From assembly GCA_964017065.1 (NCBI GenBank), contig OZ024791.1, positions 1,548,430-1,612,429 on the forward strand: a stretch of 64,000 nucleotides of DNA, written 5' to 3'. Both the position numbers and the translations under genes were made by a program. The notes beneath the pieces are model-generated. The model was not told the origin of the DNA and made no database searches. It saw only the letters and a program-made list of their open reading frames with translations. Positions 1 through 12,674 of the stretch are shown in pieces; position 1 is the stretch's first letter, and each line of letters begins with the position of its first letter. Source of the stretch: Haliclona indistincta (Eukaryota; Porifera; Demospongiae; Haplosclerida; Chalinidae).

Positions 1-70
1 AACATACAAAATGTTTTGAGCAGATAGTACAGGGGTCATGGGTTAAAATTTAAACAAGAATATTTAGAGT

Positions 71-366
71 CTATGTATTATTGGTAACACATGCTGAATG
101 TGTAACATTATGTCCGGCGGTGTCATCAATTTGAACAACGATGTAGACTCCACTATGAAGACTACCTTCCGGTGATACAATAGGTGATGGGTTAGGAGTC
201 ACATTAGGTGACAGCGTAGTTGTCTGCATGTGTGATAAAATATTGAAACAGAGTGCATACGCTGACTAACCGAGCCATGAATTGAGTGATCTTCTTCATC
301 AGGTGCTCCAAGTTCTCGTGTTCTTGGCTGATGTTGTTGAGGCACCAAAAGTTGAAGATCTTCCTG
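71..366 (-). CDS. 3' terminal exons of an unrecognised minus-strand gene (partial)
   Basis: Two exons can be read on the minus strand. The upstream one (about 366 or 363 down to 271) follows an AG and ends at a GTTAGT donor. It encodes a Gln/Pro-rich stretch followed by the acidic segment APDEEDHSIHGS. The terminal exon (223 to 71) follows GCAG, is in phase 0 with the previous exon, encodes a Ser/Pro/Thr-rich segment and ends at a TAG (71-73). Both are phase 0, as are the coiled-coil exons to the right (767-889 and 1128-2160), so they may be the 3' end of the same or an alternative transcript of that gene. No homologue is recognised and the 5' part is not identified. The splice calls rest only on GT-AG signals and open frame. 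Confidence 0.4.
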
Positions 367-399
367 CTGAAGTCTTAACTTTATAGAGAAAAGATCCAT

Positions 400-976
400 T
401 ATTTAATGTGTAACGCATGTAAGTCTTTTTGAGCTCTAGGACTATAAAAAATCTGTGTAATATCTACAAATATGCATTTCAAGATGGCTGCTACGTTACA
501 GTCACTCAGTCTCAGGTAGCCTCACTTCCAGGCCACACCCTTTAGTGGCCTGGAGGTTGAAACGAGGCTAAGTCTCAGGCTGCGTTATAAGCTTTGGCTG
601 TATGCATCACTGGTGATGTTTTTTATGGTATAAATTTTACGATCTCTACAACATATTTTTGGCTGCATGTATGGGTTGTCATTCACAAAATTTTCGTTGA
701 CGAGCATTAAATTTTTTAACTCGTTATTTTAACTGAATGGGCAAGATTACAAAAGATGCAGCATACTTTCAATAGCTCTTGTTTTAGTTCATCATTTCTC
801 AAGCTGCTTTCAGTATGCTGCTTTGTTAGGTCTTCCATGTGATGATTGAGTTGAGCCAACTTTTCACAAAGGAATGAGTTCTCGTTCACCTAATAACATG
901 AATATTGTAAACATAACAGTATACATGTACATGAATTTTGGTGTTAATACTTAATAGCTTTTTCCCTGTGCTAAAT
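400..976. repeat. Direct segmental duplicate of 1490-2236
   Basis: This segment is a diverged direct copy of 1490-2236. Both carry the same run of landmarks: GTGTAACGCATGTAAGTC, TATGCATTTC, a 'CACTTCCAGGCCACACCC' stretch, the 'GGCTGTATGCATCACTGGTG' stretch, and then the coiled-coil exon ending with a CTCGTTCAC boundary. The left copy lacks the piece that in the right copy carries the exon at 1841-1969. Confidence 0.8.
767..889 (-). CDS. Duplicated coiled-coil exon (phase 0, 41 codons)
   Basis: On the minus strand an exon runs from 889 (after TTAG) to 767 (before GTATGC). It encodes a Glu/Lys/Leu-rich helix beginning VNENSFLCEKLAQLNHHMED. It is a paralogue of the exon at 2038-2160, with the same length and phase and about nine or ten amino-acid changes. 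It could be an internal exon of the gene that ends at 71, or a relic of the segmental duplication. Nothing in the sequence settles which. Confidence 0.4.
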
Positions 977-1460
977 GCTGGATTTACAGCAACACCTGGA
1001 GTTAGTTGTGCCTTTAATATCAACCTAAACATAGACTAAGATGTATAATATTACATGTATTTATAGTAAAACACAAAGGCATGATGGCCGGCTGCAGATA
1101 TTAATTCACAGGTCCATCATATCGATTCTAGACTTCTGACAGCATTAGTTTGTACCTCTCCCACAGTCAACACACTTTAATCACATACAGTTAACTTACC
1201 AACTGCTTGTGCATCCCTTCAGCTTCTTCCTTGGACTTTATTCTATCTTCGTGCAGTCTCTCTAACTCTTGTTTGAGTAACTCATGGACAGAGCTAGCCT
1301 TAATAAATTTATTATTTTTCAAAGGCACAATGAATTTTTGTGACCTACTTGCTTTTGCAAAGCTTCCTTCTCCTGTCTTGCTCCTTGTGTTCTTGATGCA
1401 TCAAGCTCTTGTTTGAGTGAAGCTATTTCTTCACAATACTTGGCAGCTTCATCGGTGGAC
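960..1460. repeat. Direct segmental duplicate of 4110-4620
   Basis: The stretch shares its order and sequence with 4110-4620: a 'GAGTTAGTTGTGCCTTTAAT' stretch, the AAACACAAAGGCATGATGG-type segment, the terminal exon, then the two coiled-coil exons separated by the 'CTTAATAAATTTATTATTTT' intron. It is the 3' end of the death-fold/coiled-coil gene duplicated about 3.15 kb downstream. Confidence 0.8.
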
Positions 1461-2160
1461 TAAACAAAGCAATGTAGCAACTTTATAGATGCATTATTTG
1501 ATGTGTAACGCATGTAAGTCTCTTGATATAATGAGCTCTAGGATTGTAAATAATTTGTGTAATATCCACAAATATGCATTTCGAGATGGCTGCTTTATTA
1601 CAGTCACTCAGTGTCAGGTAGCCTCACTTCCAGGCCACACCCTTTAGTGGGCTAGAGGTCAAAACGAGGCTAAGTCTCAGGCTGTGTTATGAGCTTTGGC
1701 TGTATGCATCACTGGTGATGTCTTTTATGGTAAAAATTTTACGATCTCTACAACATATTATTGGCTGCATGCATGGGTTGTCATTGCCATACTGTATAGC
1801 TCCATGCAAATGCAGATAATGATCTGCTGGACCACATTACCAGCATTTGAAGATGTGCAATCTTCATATCCTTTTCCTGCAGCTCTTTAGCATTCGCCTC
1901 TCTCATCTCTTTCAGTTGATCAGCTAGTTTGTTGTAACCGCCACTAAACTGTTCAATTACGGTCTTTTTCTAAAGAAAACAAGCAAATGTGTAACACAGA
2001 GCATTATTTTAACTGAATGGGCAAGATTGCAGCATACTTTCAATAGCTTCTGTTTTAGTTGATCATTTCTCAAGCTGCTTTCAGCATGCTGCTTTGTCAG
2101 GTCTTCCATGCGCTGATTGAGATGAGCCAACTCCTTACGAAGGAATGAGTTCTCGTTCAC
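1128..2160 (-). CDS. Coiled-coil tail gene: five 3' exons of a paralogue of the 4244-6252 gene
   Basis: Five phase-0 exons are readable: 2160-2038 (41 codons), 1969-1841 (43), 1459-1349 (37), 1298-1200 (33) and 1157-1128 (9 codons plus TAG). All are flanked by AG and GT (GTATGC, GTAATG, GTAGGT, GTAAGT). The last three match exons 6-8 of the gene at 4244-6252 in length, phase and sequence. The final exon reaches a TAG where the paralogue has CAG and continues. The product is almost entirely Glu/Lys/Gln/Leu-rich helix with coiled-coil character. No N-terminal death-fold-like exon is visible between 2161 and 4243, so this is either a truncated duplicate or a set of alternative 3' exons of the upstream gene. 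Confidence 0.45.
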
Positions 2161-4243
2161 CTAAAAACATGAATGTTGTGAACATACCAATATACATGTA
2201 CATGAATTTTGGTATAATAGCTTTTTCCCTGTGCTCATTACCAGAAAAGGAGGACATGACGCGGAATTCAGTTCACGCGTGTTTTACGAATAATTGCACT
2301 GCGTATCACGATAAAGCACTGACGTGCGCGGGATTTCCATAGTAACAAGAAATGGCGGCGAGCACGAGGACTACAGCTAGCCAGAACTACTCTTCTCCTG
2401 AGGCAGCTGACGGATTATAAGGCGGTCTGAGCAGCTAATCTATACCCAGGACCACCGTCAGCTCCGTCGCCTATACATCAGAGCTTGGTTTCGGTACTGT
2501 AGCGGGTGGTATGACCGTATGAAACCGAGCGACTGTTCCAAACAAGAATATGGAAGGTTAGCACGGTAGTACACACTATAGTACCCACGAAATTTAGCCT
2601 ACGGTACAGGTTTGGGCTTCAGATACTCATGTATAGCTGCAGCAATGCTGCTAGTAGTGATGTGTGATAATTATAAAGTCTATGGTGTCTTTTGGCAGAG
2701 GCAATTGTTGTTGCATATCGTCCCGGGAGGGCTATTGTAAAGAGGAGTCCTGCTGGATAGTGAATAGAGAGTCCTGCTGGATAGAGACATCACTCATTCT
2801 GCTAAACAGTATGTTTAATAAGATTCTCATAAACAGTGTGTGTGACTGGTGTTTTCCCCCTCACAGATCTGTCGCCTGTTTGTATTGTCTTATCTTATTG
2901 TACTGTTTTAAACTGTTCAATCATACTTGACTATCACTGCATAGATAGAACAATACTAGCATGTATTCAAGTCTTTTCAAGAACAAAAGTTTAGAGAGTT
3001 CAATCGTATAGTCGTCTCTGGATGCATTTCTTGAACTTAAAGCCTTGCCGAGAGAAAAAGGTAAAATCAACATTGCTACTGGATGATCAAGAGGTCATTT
3101 ACTTAGCTACTTGTGTCCAGACAAGGGCTTACACTTGGTTTGAGACTGTTGCGAGAAACAAAGAAAGAGAGAGAGGTGTGGTCAACAATGTATGCAGCCA
3201 GCTATTGAGTCAGCAGCTTAGTGCTCTGTCTGAAGCACAAGCCAACACTATTCCTTTATACACACCAAGACTAGTAAACTTGCCCTTTATACAGTATGCT
3301 CTCTGTAAGCTCCAATCGCTCGAAAAAGACGTGTCAATGCTATAGCTATCATTCGGTGGTACAGACGGTATGCCAGAAGCTCCAGGTAGCTGGTATAGCT
3401 TTGTAATGATGCCGTCTACATTGGTTCACAGTCGGGCACAAGAAGACGTTGCTCTCCATCGCTCCAGTGTCCTGCTGAAATAGCACGATGTTGACAGAGA
3501 CGCCAGCGGGACGATCTCGGTCGCCATGACTCGGCGGCGACACTGATCGGCAAGCCCCGTGGTGAAGGGCTTATGAGCACCTAGAGAGACACCATAGACA
3601 GTGTTAGCCATTGCGTAAATTTGAATTTGAACTTACAAAAGCAGCTGTTGATACTGTTTGTACAACGAGGAAGAACTTGAAGATGACCCAACTTTACCCC
3701 CAAAAGGGAACGTGTTCCCATGTCCCAGTAGAAATTTCGACCATACCATTCGATACCTAAAAAGGCACTCTATCAAACCTGGGGCCGGCAAATAGAAAAA
3801 GTTTAAAGCTTTTCAAGCGACAGTCGTTCAAAATTTGAAAAAACCCATGTTTTAGACCTCACCAATACAATTGCAATTGAGCGACGGTCGCGACTTTCAA
3901 CCCCGTTTTGGAACGCTTTCTCGCTGCCTTTCTGCAACACTTTTTATACTAATCAGTAGCCAATGAGCTGAAGTTTGCTCTCTGGGGTCGGCAAGTATAA
4001 ATTTGTGTTCACGTCAGCCAGGATGACTGCTAGAAGTTCATCTCCCAATAGAACTAATACATTAACTAAGGGAAGTATACGGACACAAGTTAATTTAGTA
4101 TACGGAAATTGTAACAGGATGTCGTTATTAGCTGGTGATGTTAAATGCTGGATACCTAGAGTTAGTTGTGCCTTTAATATCAGCCTAGACATAGACTAAG
4201 ATAAATAATGGTAAAAAACAAAGGCATGATGGGCGGCTAATTA
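2161..4243. other. Spacer without a confident gene
   Basis: There are open frames but nothing I can recognise. A 107-codon plus-strand frame (3022-3345) and a minus-strand frame (3349-3543) converge with stops four bases apart. The first has an even residue composition and could be a real exon, but it lacks a clear splice context and I know no homologue. The rest looks like intergenic sequence. Confidence 0.4.
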
Positions 4244-6252
4244 TTAATTCACAGGCCCATTATATCGATTCTGGACTTCTGACAGCATTTGTTTGTGCCT
4301 CTCCACAAAACAATCAAGATATTCTTAATCACATACAGTTTACTTACCAACTGCTTGTGCATCCCTTCAGCTTTTTCCTTGGCCTTTATTCCATCTTTGT
4401 GAAGTCTCTCTAACTCTTGTTTGAGTAACTCATGGAGAGAGCTAGCCTTAATAAATTTATTATTTTTCAAAGCCACAATGACTTTTTGTGACCTACTTGC
4501 TTTTGCAAAGCTTCCTTCTCCTGTCTTGCTACTTGTGTTCTTGACGCATCGAGCTCTTGTTTGAGTGAAGCTATGTCTTCACGATGCTTGGCAGCTTCAT
4601 TGGTGAACTAAACAAAGCGATAAGTGACTGATGAAGTATATGTAAAAATTATAGCAACCTTTTCAAGTTCTTTGTGCATGGTCATCATTTCATCTTCATG
4701 CTTTGCTTTAATGTCCTCTGTCTCCTTTTTAAAATAGTACTTTTCCTTTTCAACCTCATCATTGGTCTAGACAGTATATACCAGTAAGATTATTAATGTC
4801 ATTTTCACAAGCATGCGAACAGACCTTTCCAATTGAGGACACAATTTCTTTCAATTCAAGTAACAAAGTGGTTTCTGACATGTCAACATGCTCATAAAGC
4901 ACTTGTTTTTGCTTCATCTGTAGACAAATTTATTATTATTGTGAGTAGGATTTAGTGAGTAATATTAACCTGTTCGTCATTCTGATCAGTGTCGTCTGTT
5001 CCTGCAGGAGAACACAAAGGTGATGCCATGCATGATTATGCATGCTATTGTCATTGCTTGTATACCTGGTGTTTCTGGACTAATATCCATGGGTAGCTGC
5101 TGTACTGCTAAGATAGGCTGTTCTGCACTTTCCACTTTAAGGACAATTTTGAGCTCCCTGAGGCCTTCCATTACTTCGGGATTCTGCAGATGATCATTGA
5201 AAAGAGAAATCAAAGGACCTTCGAACCCACAAAAGACCAGTAAGATGGTGTCAGACGTTCCTTCTATAGCTTGTAGCTGAAGATCAGAGACGAGCGGTAG
5301 TATGCTCTTCAGAACTGATAAAGCAGTGTGATAGCGCAGGTTGACCCATGGGTAAGAGAGTCGAAAGACAAGAAAAGGTGTTCCTACAGACTTGTTCAGC
5401 TTGAGGTCTGAGTTACTAACGAGAGTATTTCGCAGTGCACCTAGAGTGGTCTCCTTGCACAACCTTTTATGCTCGTCTTGATAGGATTGTAACAGCTGTA
5501 TTAGCTTAGTGGTGTCTTGATCATCATGCACAGTGTCTTGATCATCATGCACAGTGCCTTCAACATCTCCGGTGTCTTGAAGAACCATTTTGATGGCTGC
5601 TGTAAGAATCTTGCAGTCAAGGTGACTACAAAAACCATCATGGATGAGGTTGTTCAGGATCATTTCGACTGTGTGTGTATTCTCAAGATTTGCAATGTGG
5701 TGAGCTCGTGCATTGGGCATCAACTTCGAGAGGTAATCTTGTACAACTCCCCGGATGTCGTCTGCACTAAGGTTATCACTTGCTTGCTTGACTAACTCAT
5801 CCCTCAATGACTCGAACAAGTCCTTCAGTACTACTACCATTGATTTCACTTGACCTACATGTATACAAAACATCAGCATGTAATTGAATTCATCTGTTTA
5901 CAGCTACTGTAATACCCGCTAGCCTAATACCTAATACGGGAACGTGCCATTTATGGTGATACATTTATAACTAAGACAACAATTTGTTTATTGTTTTATT
6001 AGTAATTTTACACGTACCTAACTCCTCGTACACGTCTTCGACGTCACCATCGTCTCTCACAAAACAGTCCATCCTAGACAGCAGCTGGGAAACCACTGCA
6101 TTACTGCAGTGACTATGAGCTCTAGAGAGGATATCTGCGTGCGATTGATTCTCGCAAACGTCAACCACATCGTAAGACTTTAACTCAGCTACGAACACGT
6201 CTAACATTTTCTTAGGAAGCGAAGCAAGCCGAGCGAGCTCTTCCTGGTCCAT
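4244..6252 (-). CDS. Death-fold-like adaptor with coiled-coil tail (complete, 8 exons, 507 aa)
   Basis: Exons: 6252-6018, 5854-5066, 5001-4970, 4917-4825, 4766-4659, 4607-4497, 4446-4348 and 4300-4244. The lengths (235, 789, 32, 93, 108, 111, 99, 57) keep one open frame from ATG to TAA with GT-AG at every junction. Residues 1-78 form a helical, acidic N-terminal domain compatible with a death-superfamily (CARD or DED-like) fold. Residues about 80-190 (large exon) are a second helical module containing FESLRDEL and LQSYQDEHKRLCKETTL. Residues about 200-300 (YPWVNLRYHTAL, DTILLVFCGFEGPLISLF) are a conserved alpha/beta module. Residues 353-507 are coiled coil. The gene at 6577-10167 is a paralogue with the same first intron phase and module order. 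A role in intracellular signalling assembly is inferred from the fold resemblance. I cannot name a family. Confidence 0.75.
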
Positions 6253-6576
6253 GTCGCAGCAACAGTACACAATCGACCTCGCAATCGACGTCTCGAACGA
6301 AAAATATAATGAGAAGCCAATGTGATTATGTGACGTCACCTTTCCAAAAATCCGCAATACATACCAGAAAAATTTTTGATAATGTCATAAATTTTTTTCA
6401 TAAACCCAACACTGCAGTTACCGTAACGGCTAGATCTGTATCACAATAATGTATCATAGATCTACAGCCATAGTGAAGATCTGTATACATGCACCATATG
6501 TACTGTCAGAAATTCAAATGTTTTTTTTTGTGAATAAAGCCAGGAACACTCCTGATAAGGCAGAAATGTGATTTGA
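6253..6576. other. Spacer between the two tandem paralogues
   Basis: This 324-bp gap separates the stop of the upstream paralogue (6577) from the start of the downstream one (6252). It is AT-rich, with a run of T around 6520-6529. It must contain the promoter of the 4244-6252 gene and the 3' UTR of the other. No specific site is recognised. Confidence 0.5.
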
Positions 6577-9500
6577 TTATACAATGCATTTATGATAAGT
6601 GTTCAAATGTGGCTTCTTGTCAAAACCGACAACAAACTCTACAAGATCACTGCTGCGTTGAGTGACATCAAGATTATCTGCTGCACGGTATGCCGTCTCT
6701 TGTTCAGGAACTACAACACTGCCTTCAGATGATAAGGTAGTCTTCTGTGAGTAGGATAATGATAATGTACGGTCACATGCATGAAGACACAGTGTGTGAG
6801 TTGACTAACCGTGTCTCTGTCTGAGTGATTCATCTCTGGTGGTACTGTTGCTTGTTCACTGGGCTTGTACTCTTCACTATGTTGCTCCAGCTACGGACAA
6901 AGAAAAAGGATTTTACGTACCATAATTATAGGCTTTATGAATGCATGCTTTCAGCGAAAAAGTCTGTCACGTTGTATTCAAACAAGGATATTATCTAAGA
7001 GTGCTTAAGAGGTACACAATTTTCCTGGCAAACACTACTATGACTACAAAGAAGGAAAAGTTATAAGTTCAATGTAGTGCACTGGTTTTTTGAATTTCAT
7101 ACTTGCATACACAATAACTAGTGTTGCTACTCATTCGCCAACAAAGCTAGTTTAAGCGAGAATCTGTATAGTGAACCACGATCTGAACAAGGTGATCATT
7201 CAAATTGTCTAAATTGTAATAGATCAGGCAAAGGCACCTAGATTGAAGCATCTTGCTCAAGTACTAGTAGATACCACTTTAGATGCAGATATTAATCCAG
7301 TCACAACATGTGAGCACCCCTTACCTTGCTCCGAAGAGACTCCATCCCCTCCTGTAAGGATCTTAGTTGCATCTTGCTTTCTTCTTCTTTTTCCTTGAGT
7401 GTGCTGGTAAGCGCAGACAAAGCTGCAGTTAACTGGGCAATTGAATCATCTTTCTACAGTGAAAGAGATGGTACCATTAATATTATTGTCGTGCTTACTA
7501 CATGCACTTACTGTACGTAAATGTGCTTCAAGATCTTTAACCCTTGATGAGTTGCCCTCTTCTCTCACATCTTCCAATTGCTAGAGAAAAAATTAAGATT
7601 GTCATTGTGATTAGCTATAGAATGTGTCTTGCTAACTATACGAATCTTGCTGTTACAGCAGTTTTCGAAGATCTTGCATAAGCAAAGCAAAAACGGAAGT
7701 ATGACGTTGGGTAATGAAACGCACATTAAGGTTGGATGCGTATTCAAGTCAATTTGATCCGTAATCCCCAGTTCAATGTGCATTGATCGCGTTCACATGT
7801 TAGTGCATTGAATGCGAATCGCACAGTTACTCAATCTGTTGAAAGGCACACTGTCTTCTTCACAGCTTTTAACAAACAATTATTGTAGCATCATACATTG
7901 TCTACTAAGCTATTGGGCTGCTAGGTGCCTTGTTACGCCGTCTGTCTACACTCATACACCTATGCTCCTAATCGCGATTCACTTCTGATCCACTTCAATC
8001 CACATATGGAGGTGAATTCGATCAATGCAACTTCAATTCGCATGATGCCTTCATGTGAAGTAAGTTGGATACAGGTCCCAATACAATACATGTACAAACG
8101 TGATGCAGTGTACATGTGACAAGTAGTGAATTTGATTGGCTAGCATCATACTTCTGGTTTTGTCTTGTGTATGAAAATTAAATCGCATTATAGTAGTATG
8201 AAAGACTCTATCACATTCCACAACCATTACAACAGGATGTATATGTACAAGTACAAGTAAGGATTGTGCAATACCTAACTAAGATTGTGCAATACCTCAG
8301 CCTAGGCTGGTCACATGATGTTCCACTGTGAATAGGAGCTACGTTTAAACAACACCTTATACAGTACAACAATGTACTACTACATTATGGGAATTAGAAT
8401 AATTCCTTTATATCTACATTCAATAAAGCTACTTTAATTTGTCTCACCTGTTCATCAACTGATTGAGGCTTGACCTTTGGGTGAATACCTATTCTATCCC
8501 GTCTGGTCTCCATTTGCTCAAAAAATTCTTGTTGAACTGCTTCTGCATTTGGCTATAACAAAATACATGAGTGCAGCAATCAATATCCAGCAAACACGTA
8601 CCTTTATACTTGACAGAAGAATTTGATAGACTTCATCAGCAGTCAGCTTAGTCACCAGTTGAGATGACTTACTCTCCCAGTAACTACCTGTTAGGTGAAA
8701 GAATAGAACTATTGCGGAAAAAATGACTTCACTCTTCATTAACCTTTATCAGCTGGTTGATCTTCATCTTGTTCAGCTTCGAGAGCCATCAGTTTCTTCT
8801 GGACCTGCTTCTGTGACATTGTAAGGTAAACCAAAATCACAGCAGCACAAACAGAGCTGACTCAGTCGTACCTCATCTTCATTCTGATGATCAACTTCTT
8901 CGGGAGGAATTTCAAGCTCTGTGGTTTGAAATAATAGCTAGTCAAATTACATGTATACAATTCCAATACCTGTAGTTTGCACTGAACCATCCACTGTGGT
9001 TTTAGGTGTGATGGATGTAGTCTATAGACAAAACAAATGCTCTGTAAGATGTTTTATTCACTGCAACCAATTACCTCATCTAAAATTGTCTTAGAAGGCA
9101 GCGTCCGTAAATCAACATTGATTCCAAGTTCCCTAAGAGCTGGTGCTACATCAGGTTTCTGCAGATCTCTGATAATTGATACGATGGCTGATTTGAAGCC
9201 ACAGTAGACCAGTGTGATATCTTCTGCAGACTGCTCTACACCTTGAAGTTGAAGATCAGATACCCACGGTAGAATGCTAGCTAGTATAACTTGTGCTGTA
9301 TGAAAGCGAAGATTGGGCCATGGACCGGTTAGTTCTATCACTATGAAAGGTGTTCCAGTTGACAAAGTCAGTTGGAAGGCTTGGTTTCTGGTGAGAGTTT
9401 GGTATAGGTCACACAGAGTGACCTCTTTGCAGAATGCCTCGTACTTCTCTTGGTATTTTTTAAATTCCCTTTTAAGCCTCCGGCTAGAACATACTTCGCT

Positions 9501-10167
9501 GGCTTTTAGCAAGAATCTATAGCCCAGGTGACTACAGAGTCCAGCAGTAATGAGGCCGTGTAGAATATCGTCTATACTATGTTTGCCCTCAAGCTGTTTC
9601 ATTAGGTATGGACAGCTGACATTGGGCACTAAATTCACAAAGTCTTCCTGAACAATTTTCATGATTTTTCCAGCATTCTCGTTGTCCCCTGCTCTGCTCA
9701 GAGCATCACAAAGTGACTCAAACAACACCAATAATTCCGATGCTTCATCGTCATAGCTTGACGTCCCTGCGCGCACAAGTAAAGTAGGTCATCCTTTAAT
9801 AACAGGTTACAACAAAGCTTGTAAATTTACCTTGTTGCTTGTACAGCTCGGCCTCGGGCAACTGGTCGTGATTGGGTTCCATTTGCGCTTGTTGGCACGT
9901 CTCTACACATACACCTGCTTCTTCCACAATATCACTGTATTTCTTGATCACCTCGAACGTATCAATAACTTCGCTGGCACCCGTTGAATCGCGAGAGAGA
10001 CTGCGATCGATCGCGTTGACGAGAACTGTGCTTCTTTCCCTGGCATCACGCTCGCATAGCACGTCCTTCAGCTCTGCATTGGTCAACACACCACGAGAGT
10101 TCAGCTCAGCGGCTGCTAATGCAGCTTGAGTAATAGAAAAGAATCCAAAGCTTGTAATCCTAGCCAT
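6577..10167 (-). CDS. Death-fold-like adaptor with long coiled-coil tail (complete, 11 exons, 610 aa)
   Basis: Exons: 10167-9831, 9766-9075, 9021-8970, 8918-8872, 8810-8744, 8687-8602, 8552-8448, 7580-7512, 7453-7325, 6890-6810 and 6744-6577. Summed length is 1,833 nt, and every junction has GT-AG and consistent phase from ATG to TAA. Residues about 15-70 (AELNSRGVLTNAELKDVLCE onwards) look CARD-like. Residues 113-343 are the same large-exon module as in the neighbour at 4244-6252 (YEAFCKEVTLCDL; WPNLRFHTAQVILASILPWV; DITLVYCGFKSAIVSII). Residues 344-610 are linker and coiled coil (KEKEEESKMQLRSLQEGMES). The start at 10167 is chosen because it gives the same first-exon phase as the paralogue; the open frame extends further upstream. 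Function in death-fold signalling is inferred. Confidence 0.75.
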
Positions 10168-11159
<992 letters not shown>

Positions 11160-11162
11160 TGA

Positions 11163-12464
11163 TGTCTAACGACAACTACGATAATAACGCCACCCAGAGT
11201 GATGGCGATGTCGCCCAAGGGGGAGACAGAGTCTCGAGCAAACCCTCGGTCATGTGTGCAACCGAGTGTTGATACAGTGTGTCCCTGGAAACGCTATGTC
11301 CACGAGTCAGTGACCTCGGTTGGACGACCCCGTCCACGTGGAGATCAGAAAGCTCAACACTTCTGTGCTGATGTTGGTGAACGTGTGATATTGACAAAGG
11401 TGGTCAATGCACACTGGGTGGCGTGTATTGACCATCTATTGGTGTGCAAATTTCTATGAGTGAAGCTAAAATTTACTCTGACTCCAAGAGCACTTTTTGC
11501 ACCATATGGATCAATGTTGCCGTGCACCGAAAAATCTACGCTGATTCATAACCTAGAGAAGCTGGGAAACACAGGCCAAATAACTGCAGGCAATAACAGT
11601 ACAACTAGAAAAATTGCTGTTGTTGATGGAATGGTTCTAGTTCAGAAGTTTGCAAAGAAGAAAGGGACACTCAGTACAGTAAAAGATCTAGCCAAGAGTT
11701 TTAATGACATGCTCACAAATTTGACAGCAGGATTCAGTGAGGTCATAATGGTCTTTGATACATACAAACCCAACTCCCTCAAAGAGAAAACTAGAGAAAA
11801 ACGACGACAAGGAAAAGCTCCTATACAATACAAGATCGCAGATGATACAAACATCAAGCACATTGGAAAACTTTCAGGGATAGGAAAAACAAGATGGTCT
11901 ATCAACAGTACATGAAAGCTGATGTGAATTTTCCGAGAGCACTCATGAAACTACCAATGGAAGGTGACTTAACACAGGAAGTGAAAGATGAATTGGCTAA
12001 GTTGTTTGTTTGAGGCACTGTCCAAAGGGTATCTGCATTACCAGTATACCTGATTTAGATGGCATCTGTTCTGCAAACAACTAGCTGAAAGCAACAAATT
12101 AATACCTACGCTTGGTGCACTTGAGGAACACATTAAGCGCGTGCGGTTAAAAACCCGGCCACCATAATGGTTCCAAGCCACCATAATGCAGCAACAACCT
12201 TTTGAACCACTAAATTTCGGATACTACAAGAACACAGATGGTCAAATTTTGCCAGTCACTACAAAGGTTCTTCCTTCACCTCAGGCCATCATCGAGCTAG
12301 TTAGATGCAAGTATAAAACTGATTGCTCTACACTAAGATGTTCATGCAGGAAGAATAATCTACCATGCACAGAACTCTGCTCATGTGACACAGAATGTGC
12401 AAATGATGAAGACAGTAACATTGGAAATGATACGGACAGTGATGACGATGATAATGAGCAATAA
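11163..12464 (+). pseudogene. Decayed copy of a multi-copy invertebrate ORF family (SGIGK...CSCRK type)
   Basis: Three frame-disrupted pieces remain. 11163-11276 starts MSNDNYDNNATQSDGD and stops. 11460-11915 encodes a segment with VVDGMVLVQKF, VIMVFDTYKP, DDTNIKHI and LSGIGKTRW. 12186-12464 encodes FGYYKNTDGQILPV and the Cys-rich CSCRKNNLPCTELCSCDTEC end. Fish, coral and sponge genomes contain many copies of a long protein with these landmarks in this order; here the stretch between DTNIKHI and LSGIGK is deleted and the frame breaks after it. In that family DTNIKHI-like and SGIGK-like motifs are normally some 100 or more residues apart. The family behaves as a dispersed repeat. Its function is unknown to me. 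Confidence 0.55.
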
Positions 12465-12674
12465 AATTAGTATGAGTTGCTACAAGATTCTTTTTCTGTT
12501 GCTATATGAATTTTTGGTCACTTATTACATATCATGTTTGAAAACCATCCCTGTGTGAAGTGAAATAGGCTCATGATTTCTGTTAATTAGTATTAATTAG
12601 GTAGCCATTTTTAACTCCCCGAAAAGTGGCCAAGTGAGGTTCGGTGCAAATGCAAACATTGATGTGTGTTGTTG

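Noticed and set aside
3022..3345. 107-codon plus-strand frame with plausible protein composition
   Set aside because: No homologue, no clear splice or promoter context; left as a note in the spacer entry and not called a gene.
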